A stretch of 64,000 nucleotides of DNA from Constrictibacter sp. MBR-5 (GCF_040549485.1 NZ_JBEPTK010000003.1:124001-188000); one strand, 5' to 3'; positions 17,426-26,037 are shown, counted from the stretch's first letter. The notes: a model not told the origin generated them from the sequence alone. Numbers and translations are program-made.

Positions 17426-19036
17426 CTACTTCTTCATCGAGACCGTGGTCAGGTCCTGGAACCAGCTCTGGGCCGAGACGAAGCCCTGTACGTCCTTGGT
17501 CATGGCGCGCGGGTTGAGGTCATGGACGACCCAAAGCCAGGGCGCGTCGTCGACCAGGATCTCGTTCAGGCGCGGCAGGTTCTTCAGCATCACCGACTGG
17601 TCCGTCGACGTCTGGATCTCGCTCAGCAGCGTGTCGAACTCGTCGTTCTTCCAGTGCCCCCAGTTCGAGCCGTTCGGGGCGAAGTTGGCCGACCAGAACC
17701 AGCGCGCCATCTGCGCGATGTCGGACGAGACGAGGCTGATGTTGAGCGCGTCTGAACCGAGCGCCTGGCTGCCGGTCGGATCGTTGCGGAACGCGACCAG
17801 CACCGTGCCCCATTCGACGACCTCGAAGCTGACGTCGAACCAGCATTCCGCCAGGGTCTGCTGCAGGAACTCGTTCATCGGCAGCGGCTGCATCTGCCCG
17901 GAACCGCTGGTCGAGATCATGACCTTGACCTTGGCCGGCTTGTCCGCGCTGTAGCCCGCCTCCTTCATCAGGGCCTTCGCCTTGTCGGGCTCGAAGCCGT
18001 AGGCGTTCTTCGGCTTGCCGAAGTTGGGGTCGACCTTCTTGTAGAAGCCCACCGACGGCTCCGCCGTGCCGTTGAGGAGTTCCGACATGCCGTCACGGTC
18101 GACGCAGTAGTTCGCCGCCTGCCGCACCTTCAGATCCTTGAAGGGCGAATCGGCCTTGCCGATGTTCAGCACCCACGGCCAGACGTGCGGATAGCTGTTG
18201 GTGACGATGTCGAAGCCGGCGCCCTTCAGGCTGGGGATCGCGTCCGGCGGCGGCACCTCGATCCAGTCGACCTGCCCGGAGCGGAGGGCGGCGAGACGGG
18301 TCGTCGCCTCGGGCATCGGATAGAGGATCAGCTTGTCCAGCTTCGCCTTGTGCGCCGCGTCCCAGTAGTCGTCGTTCCGCTCCATCGTGACGCTGACGCG
18401 GGGCTGAAAGTCGACGATCTTGAAGGCGCCGGTGCCGGCGGGCGCCGCCGCGAACTTCGCCCAGTCCTTGCCGACCTTGTCGAACTGCGTCGGGCTGGCG
18501 AACAGGATGTAGGGGGCGAGGTAGGGGAAATAGCTGAGCGGTTTGTCGGTGGTGATCTCCAGCGTGTGGGCGTCGACCTTCTTCCAGCTCTTCACGTTGG
18601 GCACGCGGCCGCGCACGATGGCGCCGCCCTGCGTCTCCGCCTGCGGCGACTTGGGATCGTAGAACCGTTCGAGGTTCCAGATCACCGCGTCGGCGTCGAA
18701 GGCGGAACCGTCGTGGAACTTGACCCCCTTGCGGAGATTGAAGGTCCACTTCGTCGGGTCGTCCTTGCTCTGCGACCAGCTTTCGGCGAGGCCGGGCTTG
18801 ATGTCGGCGACCTTGTCGGCGCTCGACAGGTCCCACATCACGAGCGCCTCGAACACCGGATAGCCGAGGAAGCGCATGCCCTCGTAGCCGTTGTTCGGCA
18901 TGCCCGTCGTGGTCGGCACGTCGGCCGCCGTCATCGCGATGCGCAGGGTGCCTGCGGCTTGGGCAGCACCTGCTCCGAAAGCCATCATCATCGCACCGAG
19001 TGCGACGCCGCGCGCGATCCTGAACCTCGTCTTCAT
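17426..19036 (-). CDS. family 5 extracellular solute-binding protein
   Basis: A 536-residue periplasmic binding protein (SBP_bac_5). The signal peptide is residues 1-28 (MKTRFRIARGVALGAMMMAFGAGAAQAA). The mature protein begins TLRIAMTAADVPTTTGMP and contains the family block AESWSQSKDDPTKWTFNLRKGVKFHDG and later RQAANYCVDRDGMSELL. It supplies substrate to the permease encoded downstream. ATG 19036 fits the signal peptide; the frame is open further upstream without signal features. The gene faces the AtzG-like/amidase genes across a shared 303-base control region, so the importer probably feeds those enzymes. Confidence 0.93.
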   Translation of the reverse strand: MKTRFRIARGVALGAMMMAFGAGAAQAAGTLRIAMTAADVPTTTGMPNNGYEGMRFLGYPVFEALVMWDLSSADKVADIKPGLAESWSQSKDDPTKWTFNLRKGVKFHDGSAFDADAVIWNLERFYDPKSPQAETQGGAIVRGRVPNVKSWKKVDAHTLEITTDKPLSYFPYLAPYILFASPTQFDKVGKDWAKFAAAPAGTGAFKIVDFQPRVSVTMERNDDYWDAAHKAKLDKLILYPMPEATTRLAALRSGQVDWIEVPPPDAIPSLKGAGFDIVTNSYPHVWPWVLNIGKADSPFKDLKVRQAANYCVDRDGMSELLNGTAEPSVGFYKKVDPNFGKPKNAYGFEPDKAKALMKEAGYSADKPAKVKVMISTSGSGQMQPLPMNEFLQQTLAECWFDVSFEVVEWGTVLVAFRNDPTGSQALGSDALNISLVSSDIAQMARWFWSANFAPNGSNWGHWKNDEFDTLLSEIQTSTDQSVMLKNLPRLNEILVDDAPWLWVVHDLNPRAMTKDVQGFVSAQSWFQDLTTVSMKK

Positions 19037-19150
19037 TCCATGCTCCCGTTCGTGATGCCCGACGGGCTCAGGAGAGATCGCCCGGCCCGTTCTTGACGGC
19101 TCGTCTTCCTGAGCCCCTATGCCCGAAATCGATGCAAGGCCGGGGCCATG

Positions 19151-19162
19151 CCGATGCATCGG
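19151..19162. promoter_or_regulatory. perfect 12-bp palindrome, possible operator
   Basis: ccgatgcatcgg is its own reverse complement. A related half (cgatgca) occurs just upstream at about 19130. It lies between the two divergent operons, about 115 bases from the binding-protein start and 178 from the AtzG-like start. No regulator gene is adjacent, so the binding factor is unknown. Confidence 0.4.
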
Positions 19163-19190
19163 GCAGATGCGAGGCCTTCAGAGGGCCGCT

Positions 19191-19219
19191 CTGACCGATA
19201 CTGGGCAGGGTGCTGTATT
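19191..19219 (+). promoter_or_regulatory. possible sigma-70 promoter for the AtzG-like operon
   Basis: CTGACC and TGTATT are separated by 17 bases and each matches the consensus at four of six positions. This would give a leader of roughly 115 bases before the GTG at 19340. Weak evidence, based on pattern only. Confidence 0.25.
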
Positions 19220-19339
19220 TTTGCGCACCCGTCAGCCGGAAAGCGCGCACGACCGAACTTCCCATGGCATCCGTCTTGCTTCTTGATTGGCGGTCGAAAC
19301 CGTCCCGACGCGCAAGGGACCTCGGCCGAGGAGGATAGA

Positions 19340-19540
19340 GTGACGCAGTCCGACAGAACGAGCTTCGACGCCTTCGCCGCACGCATCCGGGCGCTTGGCT
19401 TCGATCCGCCGCCCGCCAACCTGGAGGAAATGTTCGCGGCGATGCCGCACCTCGAGGCCATGCGGGCGCGTCTGCGGCGTCCCTACACCTATGCCGACGA
19501 ACCCGCGCACGTCTTCCGGCCCGAGGGGGGCGATCGATGA
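19340..19540 (+). CDS. AtzG-like small subunit (DUF4089)
   Basis: A 66-residue protein starting at GTG 19340 after a gaggatagag ribosome site. It is a short helical protein ending DEPAHVFRPEGG; an EPA-x-VFRP tail is characteristic of DUF4089/AtzG-like proteins. AtzG is the GatC-like small partner that stabilises the amidase AtzE (1-carboxybiuret hydrolase) in cyanuric acid catabolism. Here the stop overlaps the start of a large amidase (ATGA), the same pairing. I infer that it binds that amidase as a structural subunit. It could equally partner an amidase of another specificity. Confidence 0.7.
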   Translation: MTQSDRTSFDAFAARIRALGFDPPPANLEEMFAAMPHLEAMRARLRRPYTYADEPAHVFRPEGGDR

Positions 19541-20931
19541 GCGCCCCCCTTCATCAACTCACGATCGCGGAAGCCGCACCGCTGATCGAGCGCCGGGAAC
19601 TGTCGCCCGTCGACTTGACCGAGGCGTTCCTCGCACGGATCGAGGCGGTCAATCCGAAGCTCGACGCTTTCGTCTGCGTGACGCCGGACCGTGCGCGGGC
19701 CGATGCCCGCCGCGCCGCCGACGAGATCGCCGCCGGCAACTATCGCGGACCGCTGCACGGCATCCCTGTCGGCATCAAGGACATCTACGACACGGCCGGC
19801 ATCCTTACGACCTGCCATTCCCACGTCCATGCCGACCGCGTGCCCGAGCGCGACGCGCGCAGCGTCGAGATGCTGCGCGACGCGGGTGCCGTCATGCTGG
19901 GCAAGCTGGCGACGCACGAGTTCGCATTCGGCGGGCCGTCCTGGGACCTGCCGTTCCCGCCGGCGCGCAACCCGTGGGATCCGACCCGCTTCACCGGCGG
20001 CTCGTCGAGCGGCTCGGGTGCCGCCACCGCCGGCGGCCTCGCGATGGCGGCGATGGGCAGCGACACGGCGGGCTCGATCCGCATGCCGGCGCATTTCTGC
20101 GGCGTCGCCGGCATCAAGCCGACCTATGGCCGCGTGTCGCGCCGCGGCGTGGCGCCGCTCGCCTATTCGCTCGACCATTGCGGCCCGCTCGCCTGGACGG
20201 CGCACGACTGCGCGCTGGTCATGCAGGCGGTCGCCGGCTTCGACCCGGCCGACCCCGGCTCCGCCGACCGCCCCGTTCCGGACTATGCGGCTGCACTCGA
20301 CGGCGACCTGAAGGGTATGAGGATCGGCGTGGTCCGGCACTTCTACGACGGCGATGACCACGCCGATGCCGACGTGAAGGGTGCCATGGACGGCGCTCTC
20401 GCGGCTTTCGCGGGCATGGGGGCCACGGTCGAGGATGTCCGCCTGTCGCCGCTGCAGGACTTCCACGCCTGCGGCATGACCATCATGCTGTCCGAGGCCT
20501 TCGCCATCCACGAGCCCGTCCTGAAGACGACGCCGGAGAAGTACGGCGAGATCTTCCGCGACCGCATGATGATCAGCGGCCTGCTGACCAGCGCCGACTA
20601 TGTGCAGGCCCTGCGCATGCGCCGCCAGCTGACGGCGGAGGTCGACGCGATGCTGGCGCGCTACGACGTGCTCGTCACCGCCAGCGGCTGGACCCCGGCG
20701 CCGGAACTCGGCCACGTGCCGAAATTCTACCTGTTCGAGAGAGCACTGCTGACCATGCCGTTCGACGTCAGCGGACATCCGGCGATGACCGTCTGCAACG
20801 GCTTCTCGCCCGCCGGCCTGCCCGTCGGCATGCAGATCGTCGGCGCGGCCTTCGCCGACGCCACGGTGCTGCGGGTCGGCGACGCCTACGAGCGCGCGAC
20901 CGCGTGGCGGTCGCGCCGCCCGCAGATCTGA
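19537..20931 (+). CDS. AtzE/GatA-type amidase
   Basis: A 464-residue amidase-signature enzyme. The catalytic triad is in place: Lys in VGIKDIYDTAG (about residue 80), the first Ser in GGSSSGSGAAT, and the nucleophile Ser in GSDTAGSIRMPAHFCG (about 180). The C-terminal FDVSGHPAMTVCNGFSPAGLPVGMQIVG is typical. It cleaves a carbon-nitrogen amide bond and is cytoplasmic. Coupling to the AtzG-like subunit and to two cysteine hydrolases points to an AtzE-like role on a ureide or amide rather than tRNA amidation, since no GatB is present. The true substrate is unknown. Confidence 0.85.
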   Translation: MSAPLHQLTIAEAAPLIERRELSPVDLTEAFLARIEAVNPKLDAFVCVTPDRARADARRAADEIAAGNYRGPLHGIPVGIKDIYDTAGILTTCHSHVHADRVPERDARSVEMLRDAGAVMLGKLATHEFAFGGPSWDLPFPPARNPWDPTRFTGGSSSGSGAATAGGLAMAAMGSDTAGSIRMPAHFCGVAGIKPTYGRVSRRGVAPLAYSLDHCGPLAWTAHDCALVMQAVAGFDPADPGSADRPVPDYAAALDGDLKGMRIGVVRHFYDGDDHADADVKGAMDGALAAFAGMGATVEDVRLSPLQDFHACGMTIMLSEAFAIHEPVLKTTPEKYGEIFRDRMMISGLLTSADYVQALRMRRQLTAEVDAMLARYDVLVTASGWTPAPELGHVPKFYLFERALLTMPFDVSGHPAMTVCNGFSPAGLPVGMQIVGAAFADATVLRVGDAYERATAWRSRRPQI

Positions 20932-20987
20932 AAACCCGGCCGGTTCCGCGTGCTGGGGCCGGCCGCACACCACCGGAAGAGGCGCCC

Positions 20988-21686
20988 ATGCATCCGTTCA
21001 GCCTGTCCGAGCAGACCGTCGCCCGCATGGTGGCGAAACAGGGCCGCGCCCACACGATCGAGCATGTCGTGCCGGCGCGGACGGCGCTGATCGTCGTCGA
21101 CATGCAGAACTATTTCATGGCGCCGGGACAGCAGTTCGAGACGCCGACGGCGCGGGCGATCGTGCCGAACGTCAACCGCCTCGCGCGGGCGCTGCGCGAT
21201 GCCGGGGGCAGCGTCGTGTGGATCGAGAACGTCGCGACCACCGACCGCGACGGCGACGTCTGGCCCTCCTACGCCGAACGCTACGTGCCGGAGCAGTGGG
21301 CGCGCCGTCGCGACTCGCTGACCCCGGGGAATTTCGGCTTCGAGCTCTGGCCGGAGCTCGACGTGCGGCCCGGCGACATGCGCGTGCGGAAGAACCGCTT
21401 CAGCGCCTTCTCGCCCGGCGCGTCGGACCTCGCGGCGCGGCTGCGGGCCGCGTCGATCGACACGCTCCTGGTGACGGGCGTCGCCACCAACATCTGCTGC
21501 GAGACGACCGCGCGCGACGGCATGATGCTGGACTTCACCGTCGGCATGGTCTCCGACGGGTGCGCCGCGCCGGGCGACGACCTGCACGCGAACGCCCTGA
21601 CGAACTTCTACCTCACCTTCGGCGACGTCCAGACGACGGCGGCGTACTGCGCCTTGCTGGCACAGGTCCGGCGCGGCGCGGCCTGA
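20988..21686 (+). CDS. isochorismatase-like cysteine hydrolase 1
   Basis: A 232-residue enzyme with the full catalytic triad: Asp38 in VVDMQNYF, Lys135 in RVRKNRFSAF, and Cys170 in GVATNICCETTARD, where a cis peptide precedes the nucleophile in this family. These features fit the amidohydrolase branch (biuret hydrolase, RutB, N-carbamoylsarcosine amidase) rather than true isochorismatase. It lies 56 bases after the amidase on the same strand. A close tandem copy follows. Given the AtzG/AtzE-like neighbours, biuret or another ureide is a reasonable guess, but not proven. Confidence 0.85.
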   Translation: MHPFSLSEQTVARMVAKQGRAHTIEHVVPARTALIVVDMQNYFMAPGQQFETPTARAIVPNVNRLARALRDAGGSVVWIENVATTDRDGDVWPSYAERYVPEQWARRRDSLTPGNFGFELWPELDVRPGDMRVRKNRFSAFSPGASDLAARLRAASIDTLLVTGVATNICCETTARDGMMLDFTVGMVSDGCAAPGDDLHANALTNFYLTFGDVQTTAAYCALLAQVRRGAA

Positions 21687-21727
21687 CCGTCGACGTCCTT
21701 CGTGAACCGCCAGCAGGATCCGCGCCC

Positions 21728-22396
21728 ATGCACCCCTACCGCCTCGCCGACGACCTGAAGGCGCGCGTCGCGGCCCGTCAGGGACGGCCGCACACGATCG
21801 ACCGGCTGGACCCGGCGCGGACCGCCCTCGTCGTCGTGGACATGCAGAACTACTACATGGCGCCGGGCCAACAGTCGGAGACGCCGGAGGCGCGCGCGAT
21901 CGTGCCCAACATCAACCGCCTGGCCGCGGCTCTGCGCGAGGCCGGCGGGACGGTCTTCTGGATCGAGAATCTCGGACCCCTCGGCGACGACGTCTGGCCC
22001 TCCTACGCCGAGCGCGGCACGCCCGAGAGGTGGGAGAACCGCACGCGGTCCCTGACTCCCGGCGACGTCGGCTACGCCCTCTGGCCCGACCTCGACATCC
22101 GCGCGGACGACATGCGCGTCGTGAAGAAACGCTTCAGCGCCTTCACCGAGGGCGCTTCGGATCTCGATGGGCGGTTGCGGCAGGCCGGCATCGACACGCT
22201 GCTGGTCACGGGCGTCGCCACCAACGTCTGCTGCGAGTCGACCGCCCGCGACGCGATGATGCTGGGCTTCCGCGTCGCCATGGTCTCCGACGGCTGCGCC
22301 GGCTTCAGCGACGCTCAGCACGCCGCCACCCTGGACAACTTCTACCTCTTTTTCGGCGACGTGCAGACGACGGACGAACTGTGTGCGCTGCTTTGA
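21728..22396 (+). CDS. isochorismatase-like cysteine hydrolase 2
   Basis: A 222-residue tandem paralogue of the preceding gene, with about two-thirds of residues shared by eye. The triad is conserved: Asp38 in VVDMQNYY, Lys133 in VVKKRFSAF, and Cys168 in GVATNVCCESTARD. The two share the start MHP, the block MAPGQQ-x-ETP-x-ARAIVPN and the end FFGDVQTTDE, so they arose by duplication. Differences are concentrated in the first 30 residues and around 82-110, the region that caps the active site in this family, so they may act on related but different substrates. It is the last gene of the operon. Confidence 0.85.
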   Translation: MHPYRLADDLKARVAARQGRPHTIDRLDPARTALVVVDMQNYYMAPGQQSETPEARAIVPNINRLAAALREAGGTVFWIENLGPLGDDVWPSYAERGTPERWENRTRSLTPGDVGYALWPDLDIRADDMRVVKKRFSAFTEGASDLDGRLRQAGIDTLLVTGVATNVCCESTARDAMMLGFRVAMVSDGCAGFSDAQHAATLDNFYLFFGDVQTTDELCALL

Positions 22397-22421
22397 GCTG
22401 CGGATCGGCGGCTGCGGCCGG

Positions 22422-22486
22422 GGCGCTACAGTAGCGCTCACTCCGCGGTTGCCGCCTGACGCACTGGAACCAACTGCGCTGGTTCC
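22422..22486 (+). terminator. two hairpins after the hydrolase operon
   Basis: Two perfect inverted repeats: gcgcta-cag-tagcgc at 22422-22436 and ggaacca-N7-tggttcc at 22466-22486. They lie between the last hydrolase gene and glgX. There is no T-run, so termination would be Rho-assisted, or the second hairpin may act in the glgX leader (it ends 39 bases before the glgX start). Confidence 0.4.
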
Positions 22487-22525
22487 CGTTGGCCACGCGC
22501 TTCATCTTCATCCGCGAGGCTTTCC

Positions 22526-24814
22526 GTGAGCGCTCATCCTTCAGTCACGCCTTCTGCCGACCGTGTATCGAGGGCGCCGCGGCGGGCGCGGATCGAGAGC
22601 GGGAGGCCATTTCCCCTAGGCGCGACCTGGGACGGGCGCGGGGTGAACTTCGCGCTGTTCTCCGCCAACGCGACGAAGGTCGAACTCTGCCTGTTCGACC
22701 TGCTCGGCGAGCGCGAAATCGAGCGGATCGAACTGCCGGAATACACGAACGAGATCTATCACGGCTATCGGCCCGAGGCACGGCCCGGGCAGGTCTACGG
22801 CTATCGCGTGCACGGGCCGTACGAGCCCGAGGCCGGCCATCGGTTCAACCCGAACAAGCTGCTGCTCGACCCCTACGCCAAGCAGCATGTTGGCGCGGTG
22901 AAGTGGGACCCGGCGCTGTTCGGCTACACGATCGGCTCGCCGGACGGCGACCTGTCCTTCGACGAGCGCGACAGTGCGGCCTTCATGCCGAAGGCGCGCG
23001 TCGTCGACGAGGCCTTCACCTGGGGCGACGAGCGCCGGCCGGCGGTGCCGTGGGAGCGGACGATCTTCTACGAGACGCACGTCAAGGGCTTCACCCAACG
23101 TCACCCCTCGGTCGGCGAGTTCGAGCGCGGCAAGTTCGCGGGGCTGATGAACCCGGACGTGCTCGCCTACCTGCGCAGCCTTGGCGTCACATCCGTCGAG
23201 TTCCTGCCGGTGCATTCCTTCGTCGACGACAGCTATCTCGTCGAGAAGGGCCTTCGGAATTACTGGGGCTACAATACGCTGGGCTTCTTCGCACCCGACC
23301 CGCGCTATCTCGCCAGCCCCTTCGTCAACGAGTTCAAGGAGATGGTCGCCGCCTTCCACCATGCCGGCCTGGAGGTGATCCTCGACGTCGTCTACAACCA
23401 CACCGCCGAAGGCAACGAGAACGGCCCGACCCTCTCGTTCAAGGGCATCGACAACGCGACCTACTACCGCCTGCTGCCCGACCAGAAGCGCTACTACATC
23501 AACGACACCGGCACCGGCAACACGGTGAACACCAGCCATCCGCGCGTCATGCAGATGGTCATGGACAGCCTGCGCTACTGGGCCGGAACCATGCGCGTCG
23601 ACGGCTTCCGCTTCGACCTCGCGACCATCCTGGCGCGCGAGCCGGCCGGCTTCTCGGAGGAATCGAGCTTCCTGCACGCCTGCCAGCAGGACCCGCTGCT
23701 CAGCCAGGTGAAGCTGGTCGCCGAACCGTGGGACTGCGGTCCGGGGGGCTATCAGGTCGGTCGGTTCCCGCCGGGCTGGGCCGAATGGAACGACGGATAT
23801 CGCGACACCATCCGCGCCTTCTGGCGCGGTGACGAAGGCCAGATCCCGGCGGTCGCCAGCAAGATCAGCGCCTCGGCCGACCTGTTCGACACGCGCGGTC
23901 GCAAGCCCTGGGCCTCGGTCAACTTCCTGACCGCGCACGACGGCTTCACCCTGCACGATCTCGTCTGCTTCAACGATAAGCACAACGAGGCCAACGGCGA
24001 GGACAATCGCGACGGCCACTCGCACAACCTGTCGTACAATTACGGCGTCGAGGGACCGTCCGACGACCCGGACCTGAATGCGCTGCGCTTCCGGCAGCTG
24101 CGGAATTTCTTCGCCACGCTGATGTTCTCGCGCGGCACGCCGATGATCCTGGCGGGTGACGAGTTCGCACGCACCCAGGGCGGCAACAACAACGCCTATG
24201 CCCAGGACAACGAGATCGGCTGGATCGACTGGAACGTGACCGGCGAAGGGCGCGAACTCGCGCATTTCGTGCAGAAGCTGATAAAGCTGCGCCAGGCGCT
24301 GCCGATGCTGCGCCGCGGCCGGTTCCTGCGCGGCGCCTATGACGAGGCTCTGGGGGCCAAGGACGTGACATGGCTGTCGCCTTCCGGGACGGAGATGTCC
24401 GACGGCGACTGGTCCAGCGAGAGCGCGCGCTGCTTCGGCGTGCTGCTCGACGGGCGCGCGCCCTCGCACGGCATCCGCATCGTTGGCACCGATGCGACGA
24501 TGCTGCTCGTACTGAACGCGCACGACGACGTGGTCAACTTCACGCTGCCGTCGGCACCGGGCGGGGCGCGCTGGCATCGCGTGGTCGATACCAACCTGCC
24601 GGCCGACGAGGACTTGGCGCCGTTCGACTTCGGCGCGGACTATATGGTGACCGGCCGTTCATTCCTGGCCTTCCTGCTGGAGCCCGACGCGAAGGACGCG
24701 ACGGCCGCCGCCGCACAGCGGTCCTTCCTGCATGTCCGCGAGGCGTTCATGGAGGCGTCCGACGACCGCATCCATTTCGTCGGCGCGCCCGACCCCCGCG
24801 ACGAGCCGGAATGA
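22526..24814 (+). CDS. glgX: glycogen debranching enzyme GlgX
   Basis: A 762-residue GH13 isoamylase-type enzyme that hydrolyses alpha-1,6 branches of limit dextrins in glycogen breakdown. An N-terminal CBM48-like domain (PLGATWDGRGVNFALFSANA) precedes the catalytic barrel. The nucleophile is Asp364 in VDGFRFDLA and the acid/base Glu400 in LVAEPWD; the third carboxylate is in FLTAHDGFTLHDLV. YETHVKGFT and DVVYNHTAEGNENGP are also family blocks. GTG 22526 begins 129 bases after the hydrolase gene. No other glycogen gene is nearby. It converges on the LysR gene. Confidence 0.95.
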   Translation: MSAHPSVTPSADRVSRAPRRARIESGRPFPLGATWDGRGVNFALFSANATKVELCLFDLLGEREIERIELPEYTNEIYHGYRPEARPGQVYGYRVHGPYEPEAGHRFNPNKLLLDPYAKQHVGAVKWDPALFGYTIGSPDGDLSFDERDSAAFMPKARVVDEAFTWGDERRPAVPWERTIFYETHVKGFTQRHPSVGEFERGKFAGLMNPDVLAYLRSLGVTSVEFLPVHSFVDDSYLVEKGLRNYWGYNTLGFFAPDPRYLASPFVNEFKEMVAAFHHAGLEVILDVVYNHTAEGNENGPTLSFKGIDNATYYRLLPDQKRYYINDTGTGNTVNTSHPRVMQMVMDSLRYWAGTMRVDGFRFDLATILAREPAGFSEESSFLHACQQDPLLSQVKLVAEPWDCGPGGYQVGRFPPGWAEWNDGYRDTIRAFWRGDEGQIPAVASKISASADLFDTRGRKPWASVNFLTAHDGFTLHDLVCFNDKHNEANGEDNRDGHSHNLSYNYGVEGPSDDPDLNALRFRQLRNFFATLMFSRGTPMILAGDEFARTQGGNNNAYAQDNEIGWIDWNVTGEGRELAHFVQKLIKLRQALPMLRRGRFLRGAYDEALGAKDVTWLSPSGTEMSDGDWSSESARCFGVLLDGRAPSHGIRIVGTDATMLLVLNAHDDVVNFTLPSAPGGARWHRVVDTNLPADEDLAPFDFGADYMVTGRSFLAFLLEPDAKDATAAAAQRSFLHVREAFMEASDDRIHFVGAPDPRDEPE

Positions 24815-24832
24815 GGTCTGCGGCGGACGGGG

Positions 24833-25804
24833 TCAGTGCCGCTTCATCGGCACGACCCTGCGCGCCAGCGGCGCCTCGAAGCTGACGGGCGCCGATTCCA
24901 TGTGCGTATCGACCAGGCAGTCGACGAAGCAGCGGGCGAGCTTGAAGCCGCTGGAGCGTGGCCCGGTCATCGCGGTGATGGAGTGGACGCGGGCGGTCAG
25001 GTCCGGGCGCAGCGCACGGAGGCGGCCGGCGGCGACGGTCTTCTGTGCCACGTGATCCGGCAGGTAGCCGATGTTGCGGCCGGACATGATCAGCGTCAGC
25101 TGCGCGTGGGCGCCGAGGCCGATGTCGCCGCGGGTGGCGGCGTTGCGCGTGCGCTCCGGGTGGAAATACTCGAAGTGGCCGCGGTTGCAGTAGGCGGCGC
25201 TCTCGATCTGCTCGGCGGTCAGGTCAGCGTCGGGGATATCGAACAGCTGGTGACCGCGACCGCAGTAGATCGCCGCCGCCTCGTCGAACAGATGCTCGAC
25301 GTTCAGCTGCGGGAAGCGGTCGTTGACGAGGCCGATGCCCACATGCATCAGCCCGTCCGCCACGCGGCCGGTCATCTGGAAGCCGGGCATGATCTCCACC
25401 CGGAACCGCACGCTCGGATAGTAGTCCGAGAAGCGGCTGACCGCCTCGGCGATGCGTGAACTGGGATTGTCGACGATCTGGTCCTGGATCCCGACCGTGA
25501 GTTCGTGGCCGGCGCCCTCGTTCAGGGTCGAGGCCTGCTGCCTGAACTGCTCGACCGAGGCGAACAGCTCCTTCGCGGCCTGGTAGACGATCTCGCCTTC
25601 GTGGAAGAGCTTGAAGCCCTTGGGCCCGCGCTGGCACAGCTTGGTGCCGAGCCGGACCTCGAGCGACTTCAGATATTCGCTCAGCATCGACTGCGAGAGA
25701 TTGAGGCTCGCCTGGGCGGCCGTGAAGCTGCCTTCCTCCACGATGGCGCAGAAGCAGCGCAGCAGTTTCAGATCGATGTCGTAGATCTGGGTGAGATTCG
25801 ACAC
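24833..25804 (-). CDS. LysR-family transcriptional regulator
   Basis: A 323-residue LysR protein. The winged helix-turn-helix is at residues 10-70 (LKLLRCFCAIVEEGSFTAAQASLNLSQSMLSEYLKSLEVRLG), followed by the ligand-binding domain. A GTG at 25804 with a gggag ribosome site is preferred; the frame continues upstream without family features. It is divergent from the flavin monooxygenase operon, and the shared intergenic region carries a 17-bp palindrome, so it probably activates those genes in response to their substrate and represses itself. Confidence 0.92.
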   Translation of the reverse strand: MSNLTQIYDIDLKLLRCFCAIVEEGSFTAAQASLNLSQSMLSEYLKSLEVRLGTKLCQRGPKGFKLFHEGEIVYQAAKELFASVEQFRQQASTLNEGAGHELTVGIQDQIVDNPSSRIAEAVSRFSDYYPSVRFRVEIMPGFQMTGRVADGLMHVGIGLVNDRFPQLNVEHLFDEAAAIYCGRGHQLFDIPDADLTAEQIESAAYCNRGHFEYFHPERTRNAATRGDIGLGAHAQLTLIMSGRNIGYLPDHVAQKTVAAGRLRALRPDLTARVHSITAMTGPRSSGFKLARCFVDCLVDTHMESAPVSFEAPLARRVVPMKRH

Positions 25805-25878
25805 GGATCGTTGTCTCCCGTTCCGCGGGCCGACGAACGAATGACCGGTTAGCAACCTCCGTACCAATTTGTCGCAGG

Positions 25879-25895
25879 GCAGTTTTCCGAACTGC
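25879..25895. promoter_or_regulatory. 17-bp palindrome, probable LysR binding site
   Basis: gcagtt-N5-aactgc, with perfect 6-bp arms, lies 74 bases upstream of the LysR start and 142 bases upstream of the first monooxygenase start. This is a usual distance for a LysR recognition site. Binding is inferred from position and symmetry only. Confidence 0.5.
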
Positions 25896-25933
25896 ACGGG
25901 CCGTTGGCGGCTGATTTTTTGGACAGCTGCCCA

Positions 25934-25995
25934 CCATCGGGTCCGCCCGTTCCTGATCGACGCTTCTTGCATTGCCGATGGTTCGGGCGGACCCG
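25934..25995 (+). promoter_or_regulatory. interleaved inverted repeats upstream of monooxygenase
   Basis: Two inverted repeats are interleaved in the order X-Y-X'-Y'. X is ccatcgg (25934-25940), matching ccgatgg (25975-25981). Y is a 12-bp arm at 25938-25949, matching its exact complement at 25984-25995. The right end lies 42 bases before the first monooxygenase start. If transcribed, the two hairpins compete or form a pseudoknot. No known riboswitch family was recognised. Confidence 0.4.
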
Positions 25996-26037
25996 GGCCG
26001 TCTAGCTTCGGTGGCGCACGCAGGCGGAGCGATCCCG

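Larger units (their letters stand above)
19037..19339. other. divergent control region, importer / amidase operons
   Basis: The 303 bases between the binding-protein gene and the AtzG-like gene contain no convincing gene. They hold a perfect 12-bp palindrome at 19151-19162 and one possible plus-strand promoter at 19191-19219, both listed separately. Most of the rest is GC-rich with no further structure that I could see. Confidence 0.6.
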
